Shown here: piece by piece, positions 53,331 through 62,128 of the stretch
Position numbering within the stretch: position 1 is the stretch's first letter
How the letters are laid out: every line of letters starts with the position of its first letter
Source: Marixanthotalea marina
GTDB lineage: Bacteria > Bacteroidota > Bacteroidia > Flavobacteriales > Flavobacteriaceae
Direction: 5' to 3'
Assembly (NCBI GenBank): GCA_018883545.1
Contig: JAHLEH010000001.1
Span: forward strand, 930,001-994,000
Length of the DNA stretch: 64,000 nucleotides
The notes under the pieces: model-generated
What the model was told of the DNA's origin: nothing
The model's input: the letters and a program-made list of their open reading frames with translations, nothing else
Database searches by the model: none
Position numbers and translations under genes: made by a program

Positions 53331-54527
53331 ATGAATACCTTATTATCAATTGAAACAAGAAATGCCGTATTACTTAAAATGGGTGAACTTTTAGATTCTG
53401 AAAGGGAAGCCATTATTAAGATTAATAAAGAAGACTTAGATGCTTACGATGGTGGCGATAAAGCCATGTACGATCGTTTGAAAGTTAATGATTCTAAAGT
53501 GGATGATATGATTGCATCTGTTACCCATTTGGCGTCACAAGACGATCCTGTGGGTGTGGAGCGCTTCCGTTTTAAACACGATAACGGCATGCAGGTTTAC
53601 AATAAAACAGCCTCGTTTGGCACAGTGATGATTATTTATGAATCACGCCCGGACGTAACGGTAGAAGCCGCTGGTATCGCTTTTAAATCGGGCAATAAAA
53701 TATTATTAAAAGGTGGAAAAGAGTCTTTAAAATCAAATTTGAAGATTGTCGATTTGTGGCATCAGGCATTAGAGAGTGCTGGCGCTTCCAAAGATTGGGT
53801 GGAATATTTACAGTTCAATAGAACAGAAACCCAAGCGTTTTTAGAAAACCCAACCCAACGCGTAGATTTAATTGTGCCTCGAGGTGGTGAACGATTGATT
53901 GCCTTTGTAAAGGAGCATGCTACCTGTGCCGTGATTGTAAGTGGACGTGGTAATAATTTTGTATATGTAAACAAGGATGCCGATTTAGATGTCGCTTTGG
54001 ATGTGATTATCAACGCAAAAACAGCTAAGATTTCAGCTTGTAATGCATTGGACAAGGTGCTTATAGATAAGAATTTGCCAAATAAAGATGCTTTTATTAA
54101 AAGACTAATTTCAGAATTAAAGAAATTTGATGTTGAGATTTTAGGTGACGAAGCACTTTCAAAATATGATGAAATTGCATTAATCCCTTCTGAAGATGTT
54201 TGGTACGAGGAATTTTTGGATTATAAAATTGTCATTGCCGAAATTGATGGCACCCAAAATGCCATTGCAATGATTAATAAGTATTCTGGTGGACATTCCG
54301 CTTCCATTATTACCAAAAGTGAAAGCGATGCCGAAAAATTTATGGCAACGGTAGATACAGCTGCTGTATACCATAATGCATCTACTAGATTTACAGATGG
54401 TAGTCAGTTAGGATTAGGTGGCGAGTTGGCCATTAGTACCGATAAATTACACCAAAGAGGACCAATTGGCTTACAACATTTGGTGACCAATAAATGGTAT
54501 GTTCATGGTAACGGACAAACAAGATAA
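53331..54527 (+). CDS. proA: Glutamate-5-semialdehyde dehydrogenase
   Basis: The 398-residue enzyme reduces glutamyl-5-phosphate in proline synthesis. It has GTVMIIYESRPDVTVEAAG near residue 100, KSGNKILLKGGKES, LIVPRGGERLIAFV and the Cys nucleophile in AKISACNALDKVLI. The gene lies 56 bases after argD and 69 before proB. Gene order proA-proB is typical of this operon type. Confidence 0.95.
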   Translation: MNTLLSIETRNAVLLKMGELLDSEREAIIKINKEDLDAYDGGDKAMYDRLKVNDSKVDDMIASVTHLASQDDPVGVERFRFKHDNGMQVYNKTASFGTVMIIYESRPDVTVEAAGIAFKSGNKILLKGGKESLKSNLKIVDLWHQALESAGASKDWVEYLQFNRTETQAFLENPTQRVDLIVPRGGERLIAFVKEHATCAVIVSGRGNNFVYVNKDADLDVALDVIINAKTAKISACNALDKVLIDKNLPNKDAFIKRLISELKKFDVEILGDEALSKYDEIALIPSEDVWYEEFLDYKIVIAEIDGTQNAIAMINKYSGGHSASIITKSESDAEKFMATVDTAAVYHNASTRFTDGSQLGLGGELAISTDKLHQRGPIGLQHLVTNKWYVHGNGQTR

Positions 54528-54596
54528 ATCCATAATGTGCATTTAAAAAGACAAGCGAAACCTGTGAATATTTTAGGGAGTGACGCTTCAAAATAG

Positions 54597-55358
54597 ATGA
54601 AGAAAAAACGGATATTACTTAAAGTGGGTTCAAACACCCTTACCAAGGAAACTGATAACATTTCCAGAGGTAAGATTGAAGACATCGCCAACCAGATAGC
54701 CAAGCTGAAGGACACTTGCGAATTTGTTATTGTAAGTTCTGGAGCAATTGCAGTTGCTAAGCAGTTTGTTAAACTGGAAAGCAAGCAAAAGGATGTTTTT
54801 GTAAAGCAAGCCTTGGCATCTATTGGTCAGCCACATTTAATCCGTATTTATCAGGAAATTTTTAGGGAGTATGGGTTGCTAACATCGCAATGTTTATTGT
54901 CGTATTCCGATTTTGAAAGGGAGCAAAGCAAAACAAATATTGTAAATACCATTAATGTATTGGTTAATAACAACTACATACCTATCATTAATGAAAACGA
55001 TACCGTAGCTACCGATGAAATTAAATTTGGTGATAACGATAAACTGGGTGCATTAACTGCCTCACTCCTTAAAGCCGATTTGTTTATTATTGCCACCAAT
55101 ACTAATGGTATATATACGAAAGCATCTATTGAGAATAATTCGCCAGAAACCATTGGGTTGGTCGAGGACTTTAAAATTCTGAAAGAACAAGTTGTTAGTT
55201 CTAAGTCATCACATGGTAGTGGTGGAATGCAATCAAAAATAGAAGCGGCTTCGGTCGCTAAAAAAGCAAATATAGAAACGTGGATTGTAAACGGTTTGGA
55301 AGATAATTTTATTATCAATGCCTTCGAGAATAAGGTGCCGTTTACCAAAATTAAATAA
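54597..55358 (+). CDS. proB: Glutamate 5-kinase (short form, no PUA domain)
   Basis: A 253-residue amino-acid kinase-fold enzyme with RILLKVGSNTLT at the start, FVIVSSGAIAVAK, YIPIINENDTVATDEIKFGDND and HGSGGMQSKIEAA. Many bacterial ProB proteins carry an extra C-terminal PUA domain of about 100 residues; it is absent here. It phosphorylates glutamate for ProA. The transcarbamylase gene follows after 7 bases. Confidence 0.94.
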   Translation: MKKKRILLKVGSNTLTKETDNISRGKIEDIANQIAKLKDTCEFVIVSSGAIAVAKQFVKLESKQKDVFVKQALASIGQPHLIRIYQEIFREYGLLTSQCLLSYSDFEREQSKTNIVNTINVLVNNNYIPIINENDTVATDEIKFGDNDKLGALTASLLKADLFIIATNTNGIYTKASIENNSPETIGLVEDFKILKEQVVSSKSSHGSGGMQSKIEAASVAKKANIETWIVNGLEDNFIINAFENKVPFTKIK

Positions 55359-55365
55359 CTATCGC

Positions 55366-56304
55366 ATGAAACATTACACCTCTGTACACGATATTGATAA
55401 TATTAATTCTTGGATTGAGGAAGCAAAGGCTTTAAAAGCAAATCCATTAAAACATGTAACACTTGGTCAGCGCAAAACCATTGGGTTACTTTTTTTTAAT
55501 TCCAGTTTGCGTACCCGTTTAAGCACCCAAAAGGCTGCTTTAAATTTGGGTATGAATCCTATTGTAATGAATGTATCAGGTGATGCTTGGGGGCTTGAAT
55601 TTGAAGATGGTACCATTATGAATGGTAATACGGCCGAGCATATCAAGGAAGCTGCCGCGGTAGTCTCGCAGTATTGCGATATTATTGCTGTAAGGGCTTT
55701 TCCGTCATTGACAGACAAAGTTAAAGACGAAAGCGAGCAGGTTATCAGTGCATTCCTTAAATATGCTTCTGTGCCCATTGTGAATATGGAAAGTGCTACG
55801 GGCCACCCTTTACAAGCGTTGACCGACGCAATTACCATTTCAGAGCATACCAAAAAAGCTAAGCCTAAAGTGGTGTTAAGTTGGGCGCCCCATGTAAAAG
55901 CTTTGCCACATGCCGTTGCCAATAGTTTTACGCAGGCCATGCAAAAAATGGATGTAGAATTTGTAATTACACATCCAGAAGGCTATGAGCTAAATCCAGA
56001 TATAACAGGAAATACGCCTATTATTTACAATCAAGGAGAGGCGTTTAAAAATGCCGATTTTGTATACACCAAAAATTGGAGCAGTTATAAAAACTATGGT
56101 AAAGTATTGAATACAGACCCTTCTTGGATGATTACGAAAGAAAAAATAGGGGCAGCAAAATTTATGCACTGTTTACCTGTAAGGCGCAATGTTATTGTTG
56201 AAGATGCTGTGCTGGATAGCGATAGTTCTATCGTCATCCAACAAGCTAATAACAGAACCTATGCAGCACAATTGGTGCTGAAAAAAATATTAGAAGATTT
56301 ATAA
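55366..56304 (+). CDS. argF': N-acyl-ornithine carbamoyltransferase (SOTCase/AOTCase family)
   Basis: The 312-residue protein has the carbamoyl-phosphate motif FFNSSLRTRLSTQKAALNLG, and near the end FMHCLPVRRNVIVEDAV. It aligns closely with the Bacteroides N-succinyl-ornithine transcarbamylase. At the selectivity position (Pro90 in that enzyme, Glu92 in Xanthomonas N-acetyl-ornithine transcarbamylase) it has Ala90 in NGNTAEHIKEAA. Loss of the Glu is associated with preference for succinyl-ornithine, so a succinylated route is favoured. The ATG at 55366 is chosen over 55318, which overlaps proB. Confidence 0.9.
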   Translation: MKHYTSVHDIDNINSWIEEAKALKANPLKHVTLGQRKTIGLLFFNSSLRTRLSTQKAALNLGMNPIVMNVSGDAWGLEFEDGTIMNGNTAEHIKEAAAVVSQYCDIIAVRAFPSLTDKVKDESEQVISAFLKYASVPIVNMESATGHPLQALTDAITISEHTKKAKPKVVLSWAPHVKALPHAVANSFTQAMQKMDVEFVITHPEGYELNPDITGNTPIIYNQGEAFKNADFVYTKNWSSYKNYGKVLNTDPSWMITKEKIGAAKFMHCLPVRRNVIVEDAVLDSDSSIVIQQANNRTYAAQLVLKKILEDL

Positions 56305-56308
56305 AATC

Positions 56309-56341
56309 TTTGTCATGCTGAACTAAATTCAGCATGACAAA
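56309..56341. repeat. REP-like hairpin inside the arginine operon
   Basis: TTTGTCATGCTGAA (56309-56322) and TTCAGCATGACAAA (56328-56341) form a perfect 14-bp stem with a five-base loop between argF' and argB. It contains an in-frame ATG (56334) that should not be taken as the argB start. It may stabilise mRNA ends or reduce downstream expression. Confidence 0.7.
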
Positions 56342-56351
56342 AAAGAAAATA

Positions 56352-57128
56352 ATGGAAAAACTATCCATAGTAAAAATAGGAGGAAATATTATAGAGGACG
56401 ATGCTGCCTTAAGTGAGTTTCTAAAGCTATTTGCCAATTTAGAAGGCAAAAAAATCTTGGTACACGGTGGCGGTAAACGTGCTACACAGATTGCTTCCAA
56501 ATTAGGAATTGAATCTAAAATGGTAAATGGCAGACGTATTACCGATGCCGAAACCTTAGAAGTCATTACCATGGTATATGGAGGTTTGGTCAATAAAAAC
56601 ATCGTCGCACAATTACAAGCGTTAGATATTAACGCGATTGGATTAACAGGCGCTGATGCTAACAGTATTACATCTGATAAAAGACCAGTGAAGGAAGTTG
56701 ATTTTGGTTTTGTGGGCGATGTTAAAAAAGTAGATTATAATGCCATAGATAAGTTAATTGCAGCCGATTTTACACCTGTTTTTTGTGCCATAACACATGA
56801 TGGTAACGCACAGTTGTTAAACACCAATGCCGATACCATTACTTCTGAAGTTGCAGTTGGTATGAGTAATTTATATGATGTATCTATTTATTACTGCTTT
56901 GAGTTGAATGGTGTTTTAAAAGATATCAATGACAAAAATTCGGTGATAAAACATATCGATTCAGCATTATATAAAGAGCTATTAGAGCAAGGTATAATAG
57001 CCGATGGTATGTTACCAAAACTAGAAAACAGTTTCAATGCTTTAAATAATGGCGTTAAAACAATCAATATGGGAAATACTTCGATGTTAACCCAAGAAAA
57101 TAATAATTTTACAAGAATAACCTTATAA
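56352..57128 (+). CDS. argB: N-acetyl(succinyl)-glutamate kinase
   Basis: A 258-residue amino-acid kinase. It begins LSIVKIGGNIIEDD, has the nucleotide segment KILVHGGGKRATQIASKLG, the substrate loop MVNGRRITDAETLEVITMVYGGLVNK and NADTITSEVAVGM near residue 160. It phosphorylates the acylated glutamate. The start at 56352 avoids the REP hairpin and fits the family. argE follows after one base. Confidence 0.94.
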   Translation: MEKLSIVKIGGNIIEDDAALSEFLKLFANLEGKKILVHGGGKRATQIASKLGIESKMVNGRRITDAETLEVITMVYGGLVNKNIVAQLQALDINAIGLTGADANSITSDKRPVKEVDFGFVGDVKKVDYNAIDKLIAADFTPVFCAITHDGNAQLLNTNADTITSEVAVGMSNLYDVSIYYCFELNGVLKDINDKNSVIKHIDSALYKELLEQGIIADGMLPKLENSFNALNNGVKTINMGNTSMLTQENNNFTRITL

Positions 57129-57129
57129 T

Positions 57130-58200
57130 ATGTCTGTACAAGAATTAACAAACGATGCCATTGTACTATTAAAACAATTAATAGAAACGCCATCTTTCTC
57201 CTCAGAAGAAGATGAAACAGCATCGCATATTGAAGCTTGGTTTAAACGGCATGAAATTGATTATACCCGAACACAAAATAATGTTTGGGCGCTCAATAAA
57301 CATTTTGATGAAAGCAAACCAACCTTATTGCTCAATTCGCATCACGATACTGTAAAACCCAACACGGCTTATACCAAAGATCCACATAAGGCTATTGTAG
57401 AAGATGGTAAGCTGTACGGTTTGGGAAGCAACGATGCGGGTGGTTGTTTGGTATCATTAATAGCAACGTTTACCTATTTTTATAACCATTCAGATTTAAA
57501 ATATAATTTGGTTTTGGTGGCTTCGGCGGAAGAGGAAAGCAGCGGACCTAATGGTTTGAACAGCATGCTGAAAATCATTCCAAATATTGATGTGGCCATC
57601 GTGGGAGAACCTACATTGATGAATTTAGCAGTGGCCGAAAAAGGCTTAGTGGTTTTTGATGCCAAGGTAAAAGGAACAGCCAGCCATGCGGCACATCCTA
57701 ATAACGATAACCCTATTTACAAAACCATCGAGGCGTTACAATGGTTTAGGGATGTTAAGTTTGAAAAAGGCTCAGAAACTTTGGGAGATGTGAAGTTAAC
57801 CGTCACTCAAATCAATGCAGGAAAACAGCATAATGTTGTGCCAGCCGATGTTGATTTGGTTATAGACGTGCGTGTAAACGATTCGTACACCAATGCCGAA
57901 ATAGCTGAGTTTTTACAGAAAACTGCACCTTGTTCGAGTATTATACCGCGCAGTTTGCATTTAAATTCATCATCTATACCAGTGGATCATCCATTGGTAC
58001 AAGCAGGGATTGAAATGGGAAGAACCATGTATGGTTCGCCAACATTGTCAGACCAAGCGTGGTTGTCGTGCCCATCTTTAAAGTTAGGGCCAGGAGACAG
58101 CACACGTTCGCATTCAGCGGATGAATATATTTATATTAGTGAAATTGAAGAAGGTATTAAAATTTATGTTGAATTGTTGAATAGTGTAATTGTTCAATAG
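57130..58200 (+). CDS. argE: M20 family deacylase (acyl-ornithine/citrulline deacylase)
   Basis: A 356-residue metallopeptidase with the M20 pattern: LNSHHDTVKP (metal His and Asp), GLGSNDAGGCLVSLIA (bridging Asp), SAEEESSGPNGL (catalytic Glu) and VGEPTLMNLAVAEKG. In operons with an acyl-ornithine transcarbamylase this enzyme removes the acyl group from acyl-citrulline to release citrulline for argG. It is one base after argB. Confidence 0.88.
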   Translation: MSVQELTNDAIVLLKQLIETPSFSSEEDETASHIEAWFKRHEIDYTRTQNNVWALNKHFDESKPTLLLNSHHDTVKPNTAYTKDPHKAIVEDGKLYGLGSNDAGGCLVSLIATFTYFYNHSDLKYNLVLVASAEEESSGPNGLNSMLKIIPNIDVAIVGEPTLMNLAVAEKGLVVFDAKVKGTASHAAHPNNDNPIYKTIEALQWFRDVKFEKGSETLGDVKLTVTQINAGKQHNVVPADVDLVIDVRVNDSYTNAEIAEFLQKTAPCSSIIPRSLHLNSSSIPVDHPLVQAGIEMGRTMYGSPTLSDQAWLSCPSLKLGPGDSTRSHSADEYIYISEIEEGIKIYVELLNSVIVQ

Positions 58201-58330
58201 TTCTGTAATTCCTGCGAAATTGAAGATTCTCGAATTCAATATTTTTAGAATTTGAATTAATGAGTAAAGCTGGAATCCATTTAAAATATTGCAAATAATA
58301 ATAAGATTCCTGCTTTCGCAGGAATGACAA
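58199..58330. repeat. Dispersed repeat between argE and argH
   Basis: The stretch begins with GTTCTGTAATTCCTGCG and ends with the hairpin ATTCCTGC-TTTC-GCAGGAAT (58306-58325) followed by GACAA. It resembles the repeat at 6405-6480 in its GGAATGAC end. It interrupts the operon with 214 bases of untranslated RNA. Confidence 0.5.
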
Positions 58331-58414
58331 AAAGCACAAATAAGACACTTAGTTTTTATTATAAGTCTAACAAATCTAAAAGCAAAGCAGTCTTACATCT
58401 AAAAATCTATAAAT

Positions 58415-59689
58415 ATGAAACTCTGGGACAAAGGCATATCAATCGATAAAAAAATAGAACAATTCACTGTTGGTAATGATCGGGAAATAGATATCCATAT
58501 TGCAAAATACGATGTAATTGCATCTAGAGCCCATGCTAAAATGCTTCAAAAAATAGGGATTTTATCAGCTGAAGAATTGGAGCAATTGCTTGGTGGATTG
58601 GCTGTTTTGGAAAAACAGATTGAAGCCGGGAGTTTTGTAATCGATGCCCAGTTTGAAGATGTACATTCTAAAATAGAGTTCGAGCTTACTAAAAGTTTAG
58701 GCGATGTGGGCAAAAAAATCCATACAGCACGTTCTAGAAATGACCAAGTTTTAGTAGCGCTTCAATTGTATTACAAAGAAAGCTTAGGAGTTGTAAAGCA
58801 AAAAACAAACGTGTTGTTTGATACGCTTTTGGAATTGGCTGACACTTATAAAGACAAAGTATTGCCAGGCTATACGCATTTACAAGTGGCCATGCCATCG
58901 TCTTTTGGATTGTGGTTTTCGGCCTATGCAGAGGTGTTGATTGATGATGTGTATTTATTGAATGCAGCTTTAAAAACAGTTGACCAGAATCCTTTAGGTT
59001 CTGCCGCGGGTTATGGCAGTTCTTTTCCAATCGACAGGGAAATGACCACCAAGGAAATGGATTTTTCAACCCTAAAATACAATGTTGTGGCAGCACAAAT
59101 GAGCCGAGGCAAAAGTGAGCGTACCATTGCTGCCAGTTTGGGAAGTTTGTGTAATACTATGAGCCGTTTTGCTATGGATGTTTGTTTGTACATGAGCCAG
59201 AATTTCGGATTTATTTCCTTTCCAGATGAGTTAACAACTGGCAGTAGTATTATGCCACATAAAAAGAATCCGGATGTATTTGAATTGATTCGAGGCAAAT
59301 GCAACAAAATCCAAGCTTTACAGACCGAAATGGTTTTAATCACCAATAATCTGCCAAGTGGTTACCACAGGGATTTCCAGTTGCTTAAGGAAAACATGAT
59401 TGCCGCTTTTGAAGACGTCAAAGATTTGTTGGATATTTTCAATTATGCCATAAAACAAGTAATTGTTAAAGATGTGGACGTAAACAGTGATTTATATAAA
59501 TACCTATTTACGGTAGACAACATCAACAACTTGGTTATGGATGGCCAGACCTTTAGGGAAGCATACCAGAAAATTGGAGGACAAGTGCAAGATGGTACTT
59601 ATGTGCCAGATATGTCCAAAAAACATTCGCATGTAGGTAGTATGCATAACTTATCTTTAGACAAGATCAAAAATAAGTTTCCTGAATAA
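58415..59689 (+). CDS. argH: Argininosuccinate lyase
   Basis: The 424-residue enzyme splits argininosuccinate into arginine and fumarate. Family segments are HTARSRNDQVLVALQLYY, GYTHLQVAMPSSFGLWFSAYAE and the signature TGSSIMPHKKNPDVFELIRGKC. It is separated from argE by the dispersed repeat, so it may be partly uncoupled from upstream transcription. The BASS transporter gene follows after 10 bases. Confidence 0.95.
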   Translation: MKLWDKGISIDKKIEQFTVGNDREIDIHIAKYDVIASRAHAKMLQKIGILSAEELEQLLGGLAVLEKQIEAGSFVIDAQFEDVHSKIEFELTKSLGDVGKKIHTARSRNDQVLVALQLYYKESLGVVKQKTNVLFDTLLELADTYKDKVLPGYTHLQVAMPSSFGLWFSAYAEVLIDDVYLLNAALKTVDQNPLGSAAGYGSSFPIDREMTTKEMDFSTLKYNVVAAQMSRGKSERTIAASLGSLCNTMSRFAMDVCLYMSQNFGFISFPDELTTGSSIMPHKKNPDVFELIRGKCNKIQALQTEMVLITNNLPSGYHRDFQLLKENMIAAFEDVKDLLDIFNYAIKQVIVKDVDVNSDLYKYLFTVDNINNLVMDGQTFREAYQKIGGQVQDGTYVPDMSKKHSHVGSMHNLSLDKIKNKFPE

Positions 59690-59699
59690 CTAATAGCTT

Positions 59700-60674
59700 A
59701 TGAAAATTGATAGATTTGTCTTGTCAATTATTATTGTAATAGGCATTTCCTATCTTTTTCCTTATTGGGGTTCTAAGGAAAGTCCCTTGCCGCTAGATGC
59801 CATTGGCACGGTTGGAATTTCTTTGATTTTCTTTTTTTACGGACTTAAATTGAGCATAGCTCAATTAAAATCGGGTCTCAAAAACTGGCGATTGCACTTG
59901 TTGGTACAAACCACCACATTTTTAATATTTCCATTACTAGTGCTTGCTTTTAGGCCTTTTTTGCAAACCCAAGAACAGGAAACCCTATGGTTGGCTTTTT
60001 TCTTTTTGGCGGCTTTGCCATCTACCGTATCGTCTTCGGTGGTTATGGTGTCGATAGCCAAAGGGAATATACCAGCAGCCATTTTTAACGCCAGTATTTC
60101 GGGCATCATAGGTATTAGTTTAACACCTTTGTGGATGGGACTTTTTGTGAAATCGGCCAACACCGATTTTAACTTCGCCGATATTTATATAAAGCTTATT
60201 GTTCAGATTATTTTACCTGTGGTTCTCGGGGTTTTACTGCAACGTTTTTTAGGGGCATTTGCCCAAAAGCACAGTAGTAAATTAACCTTATTTGATAAGT
60301 CCATCATCCTCATCATCATTTTTAAAAGTTTTTCGGAATCGTTTGAAGAACACATTTTCAGAAGTGTTTCTTTTTTAGATTTAATATTACTATTTACTGG
60401 TGTTTTAATCTTGTTTTTTTTGGTGTATTACCTAACAGGCTTCATGGCAAAAAAACTTAATTTCAGTAAAGAAGACCAAATTACGGCACAGTTTTGTGGT
60501 ACCAAAAAATCATTGGTACATGGTACTGTTTTTTCAGCTATTTTGTTCGGAAACATGGCTTCCGTAGGTATTATTTTATTACCTCTTATGCTGTTTCATG
60601 CCATCCAAATATTTATTATTAGTGTGATAGCATCAAAATTGGCAAGGCGGCTAGATTTAGAGGTATACCCTTAA
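59700..60674 (+). CDS. Bile acid:sodium symporter (BASS) family transporter
   Basis: A 324-residue protein with about ten hydrophobic segments and the SBF-like pattern DAIGTVGISLIFFFYGLKL near residue 35, FFLAALPSTVSSSVVMVSIAKGN near 100 and FNASISGIIGISLTPL. Members carry organic anions with sodium. It begins 10 bases after argH, so it may be co-transcribed with the arginine genes. The substrate is unknown. Its last four bases overlap the convergent enolase-family gene. Confidence 0.85.
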   Translation: MKIDRFVLSIIIVIGISYLFPYWGSKESPLPLDAIGTVGISLIFFFYGLKLSIAQLKSGLKNWRLHLLVQTTTFLIFPLLVLAFRPFLQTQEQETLWLAFFFLAALPSTVSSSVVMVSIAKGNIPAAIFNASISGIIGISLTPLWMGLFVKSANTDFNFADIYIKLIVQIILPVVLGVLLQRFLGAFAQKHSSKLTLFDKSIILIIIFKSFSESFEEHIFRSVSFLDLILLFTGVLILFFLVYYLTGFMAKKLNFSKEDQITAQFCGTKKSLVHGTVFSAILFGNMASVGIILLPLMLFHAIQIFIISVIASKLARRLDLEVYP

Positions 60675-61969
60675 TGATCTTTTACAGAACCATCGGTATC
60701 CCACATTTCAGGAAATTCCCATTCGGGCACATTTTTCTCGTTTTCAATAAGATTTTCATCGAGTTCCAAACCTAGGCCAGGACCATCAAAATTACCAGCT
60801 ACCATGATTTCACTGTTCTTCATGGTAAGTGGTTTAGTCACATAACTTTTGCCTAGATAACTGCGCTCTACACCATCATCTGGAGCCGCTTGAAGACTTG
60901 GCAATTCATGGCACACAAAGTTAGGAATGGAAGCCGCCACGTGCATGGAGGCTACAGCTCCTATAATACCTTCCTTAGCATGTGGAAGCATGCCGGCATA
61001 ATGCGCTTCTGCTAAAGTTGCAATAGCCTTTAATTCGGTAATACCACCACAATGGGTTACATCGGGTTGTAAAAGAGAAGCTGCTTTTTGCTCCAATAAA
61101 TCACGAAATTGCCATTTGGTAACCATACGTTCACCAGTGGCGAAAGGAATATGTGTTTTCTTAGCCATTTCTGCCATCAGTGGTAAGTTTTGAAACTGTA
61201 TAGGTTCTTCGTAAAACCATGGTTGGAATTCTTCGAGCGCTTTAATGATTAGCATAGATGTTTGTGGTTGGTGGTCGCCATGCAGTTCAATCCCCATATC
61301 TACTTTAGGGCCAATAACGTCCCTGATGGCTCGAATATTTTCCACAACACCTTCTATAAAATCGGGGTTTTCAACATAACGGGACAAACGTCCTCGACTG
61401 GCAGTAACGCCTACTTTCATAGAGGTATAACCTTCGGCCATTACTTTTTTGGCACCTTCAGGTGTTTGTGCCTGCCCATACACACGAATGCGGTCGCGGG
61501 TAAGTCCTCCCAAGAGTTCGTAAATAGGCACACCCAATGCTTTGCCTTTTATATCCCACATGGCAATATCTACTGCCGAAAGAGCTGAGGTTAGGACAAC
61601 GCCACCTCTGTAAAAAGCATGCCTATAAATGGCTTGCCAATGGTGGGCTACTAGGCGTGGGTCTTTTCCAATTAGATAACCTTCCAACTCCTTAATCGCA
61701 GCCATGACGGTAGAAATTCTGCCTTCAACAGTACCTTCACCCAAACCTATAATACCGGCGTTGGTATGTAATTTCACAAAAATAGTTCGCAGGGTGTGAA
61801 CTGGAATGATTTCCAATTTGGTGATTTTTAAATCGTCTTTAGGGTTGATGAGCGCTTTAGTGACGTTGAGTTTTTCGCTGCTTTTGGCAGTCGCTTTTTC
61901 ATGTAGCATAAGTCCGGCAACACCCATAGATACGCCTTTAAGCCAATGGCGTCTTGAGAAGTTTTTCAT
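60671..61969 (-). CDS. Tat-exported enolase-superfamily sugar-acid dehydratase (mandelate racemase/muconate lactonising type)
   Basis: The 432-residue protein has a twin-arginine signal (FSRRHWLKGVSMGVAGLML). The N-terminal capping domain has VHTLRTIFVKLHTNAGIIGLGEG, and the barrel has YTSMKVGVT (Lys), DMGIELHGDHQP (Asp), PWFYEEPIQFQN (Glu) and PFATGERMV (Glu), the metal-binding pattern of D-galactonate/gluconate dehydratase-like members. It would dehydrate a sugar acid in the periplasm, an unusual location. It converges with the BASS gene and is divergent from the esterase gene. Confidence 0.83.
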   Translation of the reverse strand: MKNFSRRHWLKGVSMGVAGLMLHEKATAKSSEKLNVTKALINPKDDLKITKLEIIPVHTLRTIFVKLHTNAGIIGLGEGTVEGRISTVMAAIKELEGYLIGKDPRLVAHHWQAIYRHAFYRGGVVLTSALSAVDIAMWDIKGKALGVPIYELLGGLTRDRIRVYGQAQTPEGAKKVMAEGYTSMKVGVTASRGRLSRYVENPDFIEGVVENIRAIRDVIGPKVDMGIELHGDHQPQTSMLIIKALEEFQPWFYEEPIQFQNLPLMAEMAKKTHIPFATGERMVTKWQFRDLLEQKAASLLQPDVTHCGGITELKAIATLAEAHYAGMLPHAKEGIIGAVASMHVAASIPNFVCHELPSLQAAPDDGVERSYLGKSYVTKPLTMKNSEIMVAGNFDGPGLGLELDENLIENEKNVPEWEFPEMWDTDGSVKDH

Positions 61970-62128
61970 GTCGAAAAGAAGTTTAGTTGTTGATTGATTG
62001 TAAGGTACAAATTATATCGAGATATAGAATGAGTTTTGCAATTCATTAACTTACTGGTTTTTAAATTCAGAAACGGACAATTTTGATTAAGTTTCTCTAT
62101 ATTTAGTGGTTCTAAAAAAATAAAAACA

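Noticed and set aside
55318..55365. Upstream ATG for the transcarbamylase within proB
   Set aside because: It would overlap proB by 41 bases and add residues unlike the family; MKHYTSV at 55366 is the normal start.
56334..56351. ATG in the REP hairpin as argB start
   Set aside because: It lies inside a 14-bp hairpin arm and adds six residues not seen in the family; ATG at 56352 is better.
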